Positions 10,801 to 17,826 of a DNA stretch of 64,000 nt are shown piece by piece. Under the pieces are notes generated by a model that was not told where the DNA came from, did not search any database, and saw only the letters and a program-made list of their open reading frames with translations. A program made the position numbers and the translations under genes. The stretch's first letter is position 1, and each line of letters opens with the position of its first letter. Source of the DNA: Anaerofustis stercorihominis (GTDB lineage Bacteria; Bacillota; Clostridia; Eubacteriales; Anaerofustaceae); NCBI RefSeq assembly GCF_005844425.1, contig NZ_SPHL01000004.1, positions 16,064 to 80,063 on the forward strand, in the 5' to 3' direction.

Positions 10801-12621
10801 CTTCAGGAGCTGGGCATGGCGCACTTTGACTGCTGGGCCAGCCGCTTCGGGGAGACGGTGACCGCTTTGGAGCTTGCCCCAGAAGGAACCGGCTACCGGG
10901 CGCGGACCCGTTTCTCCAAGTTTTTCAATTTGCCGGAACTGATGAACCTGTTCAAAGAGATCGCGGATATAAAGACCGCCGACCAGCTCCATCTTCCCAC
11001 CCCGGAGGTGGAATACCACAATATCGTGGCCCAGCCCACCGAACACCAGAAAGAGATGGTGAAGGCCCTCTCCGAGCGGGCGGCCAAGGTACACGGCGGG
11101 AGCATTGACCCCAGGGAGGACAATATGCTCAAGATTACCAGCGATGGCCGCAAGCTGGGGCTGGACCAGCGGATCATCAATCCGCTGCTGCCGGATGAGC
11201 CGGGAACCAAAGTCAATCAATGCGTGGACAATATCATGCAGATCTGGCGGGACGGGCAGGCGGATAAGCTGACCCAGCTCGTATTCTGCGATATTTCCAC
11301 ACCCCAGGCAAGCTCCGCCAGAAAGGTGGCGAAGGCGCTGGACAATCCGACCCTGCACGCCCTGGAAGATGCGGTGCCGCTGCCGGAGCCGGAACCGGCC
11401 TTTACGGTGTATGAGGACATCCGGCAGAAGCTCATCGCCCAGGGGATGCCCGCCGAACAGATCGCGTTTATCCATGAGGCCAATACTGAAGTGCGGAAAA
11501 AGGATCTGTTCTCTAAAGTCCGTACCGGCCAGGTGCGCGTTTTGCTCGGCAGTACCCAAAAGATGGGGGCCGGGACCAATGTGCAGGATCGCCTTGTGGC
11601 GCTGCATGACCTGGACTGCCCCTGGCGGCCCGGCGACCTGGCCCAGCGGAAAGGCCGCATTGAGCGCCAGGGCAACCAGAATGAAAAGGTCCATGTATTC
11701 CGCTATGTGACCGAGGGGACCTTTGATGCCTACCTCTGGCAGACGGTGGAGAACAAGCAGAAATTCATCAGCCAGATCATGTCCTCAAAATCGCCGGTGC
11801 GAAGCTGTGATGATGTGGATGAAACGGCGCTCTCCTTTGCCGAGATTAAGGCCCTTTGCGCCGGGGACCCCCGCATCAAAGAGCGCATGGACCTGGATGT
11901 GGATGTGTCCCGTCTGAAGCTGATGAAGGCCGACCACCAGAGCAAGCAGTACCAGATGGAGGATAATCTTCTGAAATACTTCCCGGAGCAGATCGAAAAG
12001 CACAAAGGCTTCATTAAGGGGCTTGAGGCGGATATGGAAATACTGGCCGCCCATCCCCACCCGGAGGACAGCTTTGCCGGGATGGAGGTGCGGGGCGATA
12101 CCCTTACCGACAAGGAGAATGCCGGTGCCGCCCTTTTAGACGCCTGTAAGGAAGTGAAAAACGCCGAGCCGGTCCAGGTGGGAAGTTACCGGGGCTTTGT
12201 CATGTCGGTGTCCTTTGATGCCTTCCGCCAGGAATACACCCTGCAACTGAAAGGCCAGATGACCCATCAGGCCACTCTTGGCGTAGACCCGCGCGGCAAC
12301 CTGACTCGCATTGACAATGCCCTGGCGCAGATGCCCCAGCGGTTGGAAAGCGTGAAAGCCCAGCTTGATAACCTCTACCAGCAGCAGGCCGCCGCAAAGG
12401 AAGAAGTCGGCAGGCCCTTCCCCTATGAGGATGAACTGCGGGAGAAATCGGCCCGGCTTACAGAGCTGGACACGCTGCTCAATATCGACAGCAAGGCCCC
12501 CGGCCCCCAGGAAACCATCGTTGCCAAAAGTACACGCCCCTCCGTCCTGGAGGGGCTTCGCCGTCCCATGCCGCCGAGAGCGGCAGACAAAAAATCCAAA
12601 AACCATGAGGAGGTGCGATAA
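4828..12621 (+). CDS. Giant N6-adenine methylase / SNF2-type helicase fusion
   Basis: About 2,597 residues. I chose the ATG at 4828 (or the adjacent 4831) because it overlaps the TTRAP stop. An N-terminal conserved region and a long variable linker precede a methylase domain with EPSCGVGNF (near residue 1059) and NVPFG (1123-1127), a departure from the usual NPPY/F catalytic motif. A helicase domain follows: GAGKT (near 1757), DEAH (1918-1921), ATGTPVSNS, and GAGTNVQDR plus RKGRIERQG of the C-terminal helicase half. This is the conserved LtrC/SNF2-like protein of Tn1549-type elements, thought to process or protect transferred DNA. Residues about 259-375 lie over the nested tnpV gene, and that part has the odd Gly/Arg/Asp/Glu/Pro-rich composition of an overprinted frame. 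Confidence 0.85.
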   Translation: MMSNLEFYSAMASYTATHLTDSWQRWTAFLTTASRLYKYPFHEQLMIFAQRPDATACAEYDLWNDTMRRYVRRGSKGIALVDNSREKPRLRYVFDISDTGLRKNSRHPFLWELRPEHEAAVAQALAERFGAPPENNLAEQLESIAAQLVSEYWVEHKRDILDIVDGSFLEGYDEFNIGVQFRNAATVSITYSLLSRCGLEPEGYFDHEDFLSIFDFNTPEAVAALGTAVSQSNQQVLRQIGITIQNYERAKFAERSVTHGEQPDLHQERRLSDPRPEAGGNEAPGPVREDAPGLSEGASAGPVQRHDGEREIVPALERDRADHEPAAGADDAGADAGGGRDGGTESPRSDDLGGADEQLQSPGGGNPSDGTYIQLTLFPSEQEQIRRIDEGPGVFASGPSAVPEPEPAPPTPAVPRRALTQADIDAAIQEWNGNIESKHAVVRYMKDHAREKDTATWLRQEYGDALPAFPVTADGAAGDVPWPKVQRRIAQLIKEDRFYTQEEQDRFDNIDPIAIREALAERGIVNGQVADPEKLDNDLFIQQVMQDVEAVAAEEHAEPEPEPPAPDLSGQPVTREGDTITIGNGEPTHEIDITVSDEEYEAIQQAIPEKKVYDPSAPVYHVGDMVYLDNQEYQITELREDTVQLLPAGMAYPIFRAESRERFEQLLKNDLRNGPITEFLSADPEKTDQDLREVLTSGLFTWQDKEYISRWLRDGEGNTKIAQRLSELYSGRVETMDFVTGDIADYRTFTTSVEVEILDHEERKLATLAYRWDELAPLLRGMYVKELDGFFQDPEGFADRHTSPLEGTPSYQVGDQVTLPAPDHPITGTIDAIEDTTVRIYTGPYAWSYDVISREQFETWLRQDERNAGLFTQEEKEPPAPEITSEPVTVYPGDKNGLPYDVVVERLHIDEPEPTPPEPAFSAEQADHQENTDQPRRTGQNFHITDDHLGEGGPRLKYQANITAIRLLKELETAGQQASPEQQEVLSRYVGWGGVPEAFDPAKTAWAKEYAELKELLTPEEYEAARASTLNAHYTSPMVIRAIYEAVEQMGFHSGNILEPSCGVGNFFGMLPESMSESKLYGVELDSITGRIARQLYPNARIEVNGFEKTQYPDGVFDLAIGNVPFGNYRVSDRPYDRHNLLIHDYFFAKTIDKVRAGGIIAFITSNGISGGTMDKKDAHAREYMARRCDLLGAVRLPNTTFRANAGTDIAMDIVFLQKREVPRMQGEPLPEWVETDLLRTNTYTDKDGRERHDHVTMNRYFRTHPEMVLGDLDIVTGPFGPQLVCNPREGADLEQQLREAMQHIQGRYTEAALPELGEGEDIDTSLPADPDVKNYSYTVVDGAVYYRENSRMVRPDLNATAEARIKGLVELRDCVQRLIDLEMNAAMPDAAIREQMAELNRLYDTFSAKYGLINDRANRLAFSDDSSYYLLCALEVLDEDGRLERKADMFTKRTIKPHEAVASVDTAAEALAVSISEKACVDMGYMASLTGRTGNELAEELRGVIFQVPGITEPDGTPHYVTADEYLSGNVRQKLRQAQRAAERDPAFSINVEALTAAQPKDLDASEIEVRLGATWIDKEYIQQFMYETFKTPPYLRDVIEVKYVPYTAEWQVTGKNSVGYNNVAAYTTYGTNRANAYKILEDSLNLRDVRIYDTVEDADGKERRVLNAKETTLAAQKQQAIREAFKDWIWKDPERRQALVRQYNEEMNSTRPREYDGSHIVFGGMNPSITLREHQKNAIAHVLYGGNTLLAHEVGAGKTFEMVAAAMEAKRLGLCQKSLFVVPNHLTEQWASEFLRLYPSANILVTTKKDFEKHNRKKFCARIATGDYDAIIIGHSQFEKIPISKERQERLLQEQIWEITEGISEVESSGGERFTVKQLERTKKSLEARLEKLQAEGRKDDVVTFEQLGVDRLFVDEAHNYKNLFLYTKMRNVAGLSTTDAQKSSDMFAKCRYMDEITGSRGVIFATGTPVSNSMTELYTMQRYLQYDRLQELGMAHFDCWASRFGETVTALELAPEGTGYRARTRFSKFFNLPELMNLFKEIADIKTADQLHLPTPEVEYHNIVAQPTEHQKEMVKALSERAAKVHGGSIDPREDNMLKITSDGRKLGLDQRIINPLLPDEPGTKVNQCVDNIMQIWRDGQADKLTQLVFCDISTPQASSARKVAKALDNPTLHALEDAVPLPEPEPAFTVYEDIRQKLIAQGMPAEQIAFIHEANTEVRKKDLFSKVRTGQVRVLLGSTQKMGAGTNVQDRLVALHDLDCPWRPGDLAQRKGRIERQGNQNEKVHVFRYVTEGTFDAYLWQTVENKQKFISQIMSSKSPVRSCDDVDETALSFAEIKALCAGDPRIKERMDLDVDVSRLKLMKADHQSKQYQMEDNLLKYFPEQIEKHKGFIKGLEADMEILAAHPHPEDSFAGMEVRGDTLTDKENAGAALLDACKEVKNAEPVQVGSYRGFVMSVSFDAFRQEYTLQLKGQMTHQATLGVDPRGNLTRIDNALAQMPQRLESVKAQLDNLYQQQAAAKEEVGRPFPYEDELREKSARLTELDTLLNIDSKAPGPQETIVAKSTRPSVLEGLRRPMPPRAADKKSKNHEEVR
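5603..5953 (+). CDS. tnpV: TnpV-family protein nested in the helicase gene
   Basis: A 116-residue protein read in the +1 frame relative to the methylase-helicase gene and lying wholly inside it. The start is supported by GGAAAGGAG at 5586-5594 before the ATG at 5603. The sequence (YTKNGDYLIPDLKL, LGRYGRMRRDYLKEHRP, DPMTWVGLMNN, ending EEILLTELIYS) is a good match to the TnpV proteins named after Tn4451, a small transposon-encoded family of unknown function. Its ordinary amino-acid composition contrasts with the biased composition of the helicase frame across the same bases, so I regard both as translated. Function is unknown; an excision or regulatory accessory role has been suggested for TnpV but is not shown here. 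Confidence 0.8.
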   Translation: MENNLTYTKNGDYLIPDLKLEETKPLGRYGRMRRDYLKEHRPVLFNAMMVSGKLYPHLNEIEQTMNRRLEQMMPELMQAAGVTEELKARDPMTWVGLMNNCKAQAEEILLTELIYS

Positions 12622-12623
12622 CT

Positions 12624-13433
12624 ATGACACAGGAAGAAATGCTGACAGCCCTTTATGAAAAGATGGCTGCTGAACAGGACAAGTACCGCGACTGGCTGAA
12701 AAACCAGCCTGCGGCGGAGGTCTTAAACCATGCCTACGAGTACACGGTCCGGGAGGACATCGTGATGTGCATGGAGGAATTGGAGCTGACCGAAGCCCAA
12801 GCAAAGGCGCTTCTGGCTTCGCCCGCGCCGCTGGCCGATGTTTACAAGGACTTTGAGAAGCTGGAAACCAGCTACATGGATGTGATACGGGACACCATCG
12901 AAACCAGGGCAAACGAGCTGTATCAGGCCCAGGAAACACTGAAAAATACGCCCCTCTATCCCCATTCGGCGGCGTATGCGTCCGAGCATGGGGAGATGGC
13001 ACAATACAACGCCTCGTTTCAGGCAAGCCATGCCTGCAAGGAGGCCATCGAACAGGCAATCGGCCGCCATTACAGCAATAACCGGCTGGATGCCGAAGCC
13101 GCTGTGAACGATGTATTAGAACAGTTCGGGGCGGACCGGGTACAGTATGTGCTGGCCAACACGGTCCGGCATAAGGAATGGGATGGGCGCATCTCCCGCG
13201 ACAATAAGGCATGGGCCAGCACGATGCCCCTGCCGGAGGGCAGCCCCCAGGACCGGCACAGCGAGTATCTGGTGGTGGACCGCTGCAATCCCGGTCTGAC
13301 CGACCTGTTTCTGAAGCAGGTGCGGCAGCTTGCCGGAGAACGAGAAAAACCCTCTGTCCGGGAGAAACTGCAAAAGGCTCCGGCGGCTCCCCGGCGCTCT
13401 GCCCCAGCCAGGAAGAAAGAGGCGGAGCGTTGA
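12624..13433 (+). CDS. DUF3848/DUF3849 domain protein
   Basis: A 269-residue protein starting two bases after the helicase stop. The N-terminal half (EEMLTALYEKMAAEQDKYRDW, NHAYEYTVREDIVMCMEE) fits DUF3848. The second half (LYPHSAAYASEHGEM, ASHACKEAIEQAI, VQYVLANTVRHKEWDGR) fits DUF3849. A basic Ala/Pro/Lys-rich tail ends it. These domains occur almost only in conjugative elements of Firmicutes, beside the helicase and MobC genes as here. No catalytic motif is recognised. The spacing indicates one transcript with the helicase gene and mobC. Confidence 0.8.
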   Translation: MTQEEMLTALYEKMAAEQDKYRDWLKNQPAAEVLNHAYEYTVREDIVMCMEELELTEAQAKALLASPAPLADVYKDFEKLETSYMDVIRDTIETRANELYQAQETLKNTPLYPHSAAYASEHGEMAQYNASFQASHACKEAIEQAIGRHYSNNRLDAEAAVNDVLEQFGADRVQYVLANTVRHKEWDGRISRDNKAWASTMPLPEGSPQDRHSEYLVVDRCNPGLTDLFLKQVRQLAGEREKPSVREKLQKAPAAPRRSAPARKKEAER

Positions 13434-13434
13434 T

Positions 13435-13773
13435 ATGGCGAACCGGGAACGGGAAATCCAACTGAAATTCCGCGTCACTCCAGAGGAAAGGGAGCTGATC
13501 GAGGCAAAGATGGCCCAGCTCGGCACACAGAACATGGCGGCCTATCTGCGGAAGATGGCCCTGGATGGGTATGTGGTCCGTCTGGAACTGCCGGAGCTTC
13601 GGGAGATGGTATCCCTGCTGCGCCGGAGCAGCAACAACTTAAACCAGCTCACCCGGCGCGTCCATGAGACAGGACGCATCTATGATGCCGACCTGGAAGA
13701 TCTACGGCAGGGACAGGAAAAGCTGTGGGAGGCGGCGGAACATATCCTCTCGGCATTGGCGGCCCTGAAATAA
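13435..13773 (+). CDS. mobC: MobC-like relaxosome accessory protein
   Basis: A 112-residue protein beginning one base after the preceding stop. MANREREIQLKFRVTPEERE and the later SSNNLNQLTRRVHETG motif are typical of the MobC family, ribbon-helix-helix-like proteins that bind oriT and help the relaxase nick. A terminator follows immediately. The partner relaxase is about 7.7 kb downstream, separated by cargo 1. In simpler relatives the two are closer, which suggests that the cargo was inserted between them. Confidence 0.85.
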   Translation: MANREREIQLKFRVTPEERELIEAKMAQLGTQNMAAYLRKMALDGYVVRLELPELREMVSLLRRSSNNLNQLTRRVHETGRIYDADLEDLRQGQEKLWEAAEHILSALAALK

Positions 13774-13779
13774 GGGTGC

Positions 13780-13823
13780 GGGCGGCGGCCAGAACTTTGG
13801 CTTGCCGCCCCTCTTTCTTTTTT
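13780..13823 (+). terminator. Terminator after mobC
   Basis: GGGCGGC (13780-13786) pairs with GCCGCCC (13804-13810), with an inner GCCA/TGGC pairing. A T-rich run (CTCTTTCTTTTTT) follows. It ends the long transfer transcript. Confidence 0.75.
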
Positions 13824-13910
13824 GGCCGCATCCTTGCAAAAAGAAGCTGGGGCCGCTATGCTGAAATCAGAAACGAAAACAGCGCACGAGGTAAAGGAGC
13901 TGATTGCGAT

Positions 13911-14216
13911 ATGCTGACACATGAAAAAGTGCTGAAGGTGTTCGGCCCGTATCTGGATGCTGACCCTGACTATGAGGTGGTAAAGACCAGCCGGGGCTAT
14001 ACGCTGCTGGCCTGGAACAACCGCCGGGAGGAATGGTTCAGCGCCGAGTTCTGCAAGACCCCGGAGGACCTGCGGGATGCCCTGTTAGATGCCTATGTGA
14101 ATTACCTGGAATATGTTGTCACCGATGAGGACCGGGACCCCACCGAGCAGGAAATGCGGGAAATCCAAAAGAAGCGGCAGGCGATGTATGAGGAATGTAT
14201 GAAGGAGGGACTGTGA
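13911..14216 (+). CDS. Conserved element protein of unknown function
   Basis: A 101-residue protein. The ATG at 13911 is preceded by AAAGGAG at 13893-13899. It begins MLTHEKVLKVFGPYLDADPD and contains SRGYTLLAWNN and DALLDAYVNYLEYVVTDED. It is acidic and probably soluble and alpha-helical; I recognise no domain. Its stop overlaps the ATG of the next gene (TGATG), so the two are likely translated together. Such proteins are common in this part of CTn-type elements. Confidence 0.7.
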   Translation: MLTHEKVLKVFGPYLDADPDYEVVKTSRGYTLLAWNNRREEWFSAEFCKTPEDLRDALLDAYVNYLEYVVTDEDRDPTEQEMREIQKKRQAMYEECMKEGL

Positions 14217-14506
14217 TGAGACTGATTTTGAAGATTTTGGCCGCGCCCCTGGTGGTCGCCCTGACCCTGTTCGTCTGGATTTGTACCATCCTTTTGTACT
14301 GCACCGGCATGGTCCTTGGGCTGGCCGCTTTGGTAGTCGCCCTTTTAGGGGTGGCTGTGCTTGTAACCTACTCCCTGCAAAATGGCATCATCCTGCTGGT
14401 GATTGCCTTTCTTATCAGCCCGATGGGACTGCCGACTGCGGCGGCTTGGTTGCTGGGAAAGGTCCAGGGATTGCGGTATGCAATTCAGGACCGCATTTAC
14501 AGGTGA
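14216..14506 (+). CDS. CD1845-like small membrane protein
   Basis: A 96-residue protein with two or three hydrophobic helices covering most of its length (LILKILAAPLVVALTLFVW, a long middle segment, and GIILLVIAFLISPMGLP) and a short charged C-terminus. Length and sequence resemble the CD1845 family of C. difficile CTn5, conserved membrane proteins of conjugative elements without a known role. The start overlaps the upstream stop by one base. Confidence 0.72.
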   Translation: MRLILKILAAPLVVALTLFVWICTILLYCTGMVLGLAALVVALLGVAVLVTYSLQNGIILLVIAFLISPMGLPTAAAWLLGKVQGLRYAIQDRIYR

Positions 14507-14556
14507 ACGCGCCGCCCGGATATGGTATAATCGGAACATGGAAAGGCGGTGGCGTC

Positions 14557-14760
14557 ATGGGGGCCAGCAACAAGGTCTGCCCGGTCTGCGGCAGGAAAAT
14601 GAAACAGCAGTTCATCGGCTTGCAGCACTGTAAATGCGGCATGAGCTGGAAAAAGGACATCGGATTTTTTGAGCGCACCAGCGACATGGTGTTTGCTCTG
14701 GAACGGCGGACTGTGGGGAAAAAGGTAAAACAGGTTCCCGTGATCCGGCGCAAAGACTGA
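14557..14760 (+). CDS. Small zinc-ribbon protein
   Basis: A 67-residue basic protein with CPVCGRKM and HCKCGMSW, four cysteines in two CxxC/CxC knuckles that should bind one zinc. A GAAAGGCGG sequence precedes the ATG at 14557. The rest (IGFFERTSDMVFALERRT) is unremarkable. It is probably a nucleic-acid-binding accessory protein by analogy with other zinc ribbons. It is the last backbone gene before cargo 1. Confidence 0.6.
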   Translation: MGASNKVCPVCGRKMKQQFIGLQHCKCGMSWKKDIGFFERTSDMVFALERRTVGKKVKQVPVIRRKD

Positions 14761-14761
14761 A

Positions 14762-14803
14762 CAGAATACCATCAACAAAGGCGGCCTGCAGATGCAGGCC
14801 GCC
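14762..14803. repeat. Direct repeat copy A with 10-bp hairpin, left of cargo 1
   Basis: CAGAATA, then ATCAACA, then a perfect hairpin GGCGGCCTGC-AGAT-GCAGGCCGCC (14780-14803). The same arrangement recurs at 21,422-21,468, just before the relaxase gene. The two copies bracket the whole of cargo 1 and the first sigma module. Confidence 0.75.
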
Positions 14804-14812
14804 TTGATTATA

Positions 14813-16213
14813 TCACTTTGAATGAATAGAGACATTATTTTTTCCACTTTTTAGAAGCGGAGAGAAAGACAGTGTTACCTCATAACCTTGCATTGGCGCA
14901 CTATCTATTTTCATAGAACCATCATGCGCCTCAACAATTTGACGCACAAGCAAAAGCCCCAGTCCATGCCGCAAATCAAGTCGTTCATCGGTGCTTTCCA
15001 TATAGTGGGGTTTTTCCTCTAATTCTTGTAACTTTTCAGGGGTAAGCCCTACTCCATTATCAGCAACAGATAGAGTAAGCGTTTCTTCGGTGTATTTAAG
15101 GGAAAGCAGGATTTTGCAACCTTGCGGATTATGCTTGATGCTGTTCTGAACAAGGTTGTTGATTGCCCGTGAAATCAAGCGTGCATCACATTCCAACATG
15201 GCATTTTCTGCTTCTGGTGCAATATCAATTTCAATCGTATAGGCATCAGAAATCCCGGAGTTGAGCAATTCGGCTACATAGGAACGAATGAGTTTGGACA
15301 GGCGTATCTGCTCCTTGTGAAGTGGCTGCATTTCGTATTCCAGTTGGGATACTAAATTCAAATCCTGCACAAGTTCTTTGATTTTGACGCTTTGCTTTCG
15401 CACGATTTCGGCCTGTTCTCTAACCTTATCAGTGGTTGCTTCATTTGCGGCTATCCGACCAGCATATCCCATAATCATAGAAAGCGGTGTACGGATGTCA
15501 TGGGAGACGCCGCTGATCCAGTTGGCGCGGGCTTCGTTCTGCCTGCTTATTATCTGAGAGGCTTTATTTACACTGGCTGCAATTTCGGATAGCTCTCCGT
15601 CAATATGGAGCGAAGCGGGTTTGCCATCTGCCAATGTTTCAATGGCTTCTACAATCGGCTCTGTATTCTGGATGATCCTGCGTTTTGAAAAGTAATAGGC
15701 CAAAAACAGGCACAGCGCATCCATGCCTAACATTCCCATCACATAGAAAGGGATTTTTTGAATTGCCTCAATGGAATAGTAGTTGCTGGTGATCTTCATG
15801 TAGCTATCCTTTGGATACCCCAAAACCAACAAGCCCTCGTCCGTATTCCAGACAAAAACAGGATAATCTTCCAGATAACCTTTTGAAAACAAAGCTACAT
15901 CCTGAATGTTGTAATTTCGCGGCACTTCTTCTGGCACATCGAGGGTCCAAAAGCACTTTCCATTTGGTGTCAAATACATAGCCCAGATATTGTACTGACG
16001 CAATTTCTGTACCGCATCATCCGTCAGGCCCTCTGTGGTTGCCGCAGCGGAGGCCATCTCAAGCATAGCGCGTGGGGACGCTTCTCCGTAATCCTCTGAA
16101 ACTGTGTGATAGAAGGTCGCTCCAAACAGAATAATATTGATAAGCACCAGTATCAGGAGAAACGCAGCGAAAGACGCCAAATGTTTTGAAATATATGTTC
16201 CAAAAGATTTCAT
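14813..16213 (-). CDS. Sensor histidine kinase of the cargo 1 two-component system
   Basis: A 466-residue membrane kinase. Helices at about 13-33 and 155-175 flank an extracytoplasmic sensor domain of about 120 residues. A HAMP-like segment is followed by the H-box SGVSHDIRTPL with phospho-accepting His238, an N-box (NNLVQNSIKHN), and ATP-lid motifs DNGVGLT and HGLGLLLV. It ends next to repeat A. It is encoded four bases after its response regulator and divergently from the ABC transporter genes. By analogy with CprK, VanS and related kinases linked to lantibiotic transporters, it probably senses antimicrobial peptides; the ligand cannot be read from the sequence. Confidence 0.88.
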   Translation of the reverse strand: MKSFGTYISKHLASFAAFLLILVLINIILFGATFYHTVSEDYGEASPRAMLEMASAAATTEGLTDDAVQKLRQYNIWAMYLTPNGKCFWTLDVPEEVPRNYNIQDVALFSKGYLEDYPVFVWNTDEGLLVLGYPKDSYMKITSNYYSIEAIQKIPFYVMGMLGMDALCLFLAYYFSKRRIIQNTEPIVEAIETLADGKPASLHIDGELSEIAASVNKASQIISRQNEARANWISGVSHDIRTPLSMIMGYAGRIAANEATTDKVREQAEIVRKQSVKIKELVQDLNLVSQLEYEMQPLHKEQIRLSKLIRSYVAELLNSGISDAYTIEIDIAPEAENAMLECDARLISRAINNLVQNSIKHNPQGCKILLSLKYTEETLTLSVADNGVGLTPEKLQELEEKPHYMESTDERLDLRHGLGLLLVRQIVEAHDGSMKIDSAPMQGYEVTLSFSPLLKSGKNNVSIHSK

Positions 16214-16217
16214 GGCG

Positions 16218-16919
16218 TCACTTCCTTGTAATCAGTTTATAGCCCAGCCCCTTGATCGTAATCAAAGAAACCGGCTTTGATGGATCGGCTTCAATTTTTT
16301 CCCGAATACGCCGCACATGGGCATTCAGGCTGTTTTCATAGCCGAAAGGGTTGTCACCCCATAACGCTTCACAAAGAGCGTCAAGCGTGACGATCTTTCC
16401 CTCATTGCGGGCCAGCGTTTCCAGCAGGGTATGCTCTTTTGCGGTCAGGGAGATAACCTCGCCCCCTTTGTTGACCTCTGCCCGACTAAAATCAATCGTA
16501 CATCCATCCAGGATAACCAGCGGGCTGTCCTCTTTATAAGTGCGGCGCAAGACCGCATAGACACGCAGCAATAGTTCCTGCGGCATAAACGGTTTTGAAA
16601 TGTAATCATCCGCACCAAGGCCAAGACCGGCCAGCTTGTCTGCGGCTTCGTCTTTTGCTGTTAAAAAGATTACCGGCACATCTGTAAATGTACGGAGCTG
16701 CTCCATCAGGGAAAAACCGTCTCCATCTGGCAGCATTACATCCAATATCATCAAATCAGGTTTTTCCTGTTTTGCCACCATGACGGCTTCTTTCACGGAT
16801 GCGGCAGCAAGGACGGCTTCAAAACCGGCATCCTTCAAAATATCTGATACCATTTTCAGCAAATCCGGCTCATCATCTACAAGCAAGAGCTTTTTTCGAT
16901 GCAGAAAAGAGTTATCCAT
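16218..16919 (-). CDS. OmpR-family response regulator
   Basis: A 233-residue regulator with an N-terminal receiver (LLLVDDEPD, phosphorylation site Asp60 in LMILDVMLPDG, FLTAKDE, KPF) and a C-terminal winged helix (LTAKEHTLLETLARNEGKIV, NSLNAHVRRIREKIE). It is translated just before the kinase gene. The intergenic region it shares with the ABC genes holds an 11-bp-spaced direct repeat suited to an OmpR-type dimer, so the likely target is the adjacent transporter operon. Confidence 0.92.
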   Translation of the reverse strand: MDNSFLHRKKLLLVDDEPDLLKMVSDILKDAGFEAVLAAASVKEAVMVAKQEKPDLMILDVMLPDGDGFSLMEQLRTFTDVPVIFLTAKDEAADKLAGLGLGADDYISKPFMPQELLLRVYAVLRRTYKEDSPLVILDGCTIDFSRAEVNKGGEVISLTAKEHTLLETLARNEGKIVTLDALCEALWGDNPFGYENSLNAHVRRIREKIEADPSKPVSLITIKGLGYKLITRK

Positions 16920-16980
16920 AGCTTCACCTCCTGAAATTATTATAGCACAGGATGACTAGCCTGCGGTGGGTATCCCGAAA

Positions 16981-17036
16981 AAGTAAGGTAAAAGTAAGGA
17001 CGCGAGAATGTAGAAGTCAGGTTAATGTTTTATGAT
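16981..17036 (+). promoter_or_regulatory. Tandem operator and promoter of the ABC operon
   Basis: AAGTAAGG occurs at 16981-16988 and again at 16992-16999, a spacing of one helical turn, as is usual for OmpR-family sites. A TATGAT hexamer at 17031-17036 lies where a -10 would be if the repeats sit just upstream of a poor -35. The ribosome-binding site AAAGGAG follows at 17047. Activation by the neighbouring response regulator is inferred. Confidence 0.6.
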
Positions 17037-17061
17037 GGAGTCAATGAAAGGAGATGTTCTT

Positions 17062-17826
17062 ATGGATTACATTATCACTACGGAACAGTTGACGAAGAAA
17101 TATAAGAACTTCACTTCTGTCAACCATGTTTCGCTTCATATCCGCAAAGGCAGTATTTATGGTTTTCTCGGCCCGAACGGAGCAGGCAAATCCACCACTA
17201 TGAAAATGCTGCTGGGCCTGACAGCTCCCACAAAAGGCAGTTTTACCATTGATGGAAAGCAATTCCCGGCTGACCGGATTGCGATTTTGAAGGAGGTCGG
17301 CTCGTTTATTGAGTCCCCTTCGTTTTATGCGAACCTGACTGGCCGGGAAAATCTCGATATTATCCGTAGGATTTTGGGACTGCCGAAAAGTGCTGTGGAG
17401 GACGCACTGGACCTTGTGGGCTTGACGGAATTTGGTGACAGGCTGGCAAAGAAATATTCGCTGGGAATGAAACAGCGTCTCGGCCTCGCCGGTGCGCTGC
17501 TGGGCAGGCCCCCTATCCTTATTTTGGATGAGCCGACAAACGGACTTGACCCTTCCGGCATCCATGAGATCCGCAACCTGGTGAAATCTCTGCCGGATCT
17601 GTACGACTGCACAATCCTGATCTCGTCCCATATGCTGTCCGAGATTGAGCTGATAGCGGATGACATTGGCATTCTCAATCATGGCCGGCTTTTGTTTGAA
17701 GGAAGTCTGGATGAGCTTCGCCAAAGTGCTTTACGGGCTGGTTTTGCGGCGGACAATCTGGAGGATATGTTCCTCTCGATGGTGGAGAAAGATAACGCGG
17801 CCAGAAAGCAGAGGGCACAGCTATGA
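17062..17826 (+). CDS. Lantibiotic/antimicrobial-peptide ABC transporter ATPase
   Basis: A 254-residue ATPase with Walker A GPNGAGKS (37-44), signature YSLGMKQR and Walker B LILDEPTNGLDP. It belongs to the BcrA/LanF/CprA type. I start it at MDYIITTEQL (ATG 17062), which has AAAGGAG nine bases upstream, not at the upstream in-frame ATG at 17032. Its stop overlaps the first permease gene by four bases. It should power removal of membrane-active peptides such as lantibiotics from the cell surface. The substrate range is unknown. Confidence 0.88.
   Translation: MDYIITTEQLTKKYKNFTSVNHVSLHIRKGSIYGFLGPNGAGKSTTMKMLLGLTAPTKGSFTIDGKQFPADRIAILKEVGSFIESPSFYANLTGRENLDIIRRILGLPKSAVEDALDLVGLTEFGDRLAKKYSLGMKQRLGLAGALLGRPPILILDEPTNGLDPSGIHEIRNLVKSLPDLYDCTILISSHMLSEIELIADDIGILNHGRLLFEGSLDELRQSALRAGFAADNLEDMFLSMVEKDNAARKQRAQL

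Noticed and set aside
10387..11694. 435-codon minus-strand frame over the helicase domain
   Set aside because: Lies opposite DEAH and C-terminal helicase motifs; composition is that of an antisense shadow.
13858..13917. 19-codon frame MLKSETKTAHEVKELIAIC overlapping the start at 13911
   Set aside because: No ribosome-binding site of quality and too short to judge; the AAAGGAG it contains serves the gene at 13911.
14813..16919. Two-component genes as vanRS of the vanG cluster
   Set aside because: They lie 39 kb away on the mobile element and are divergent from, and share an operator region with, the antimicrobial-peptide transporter genes.
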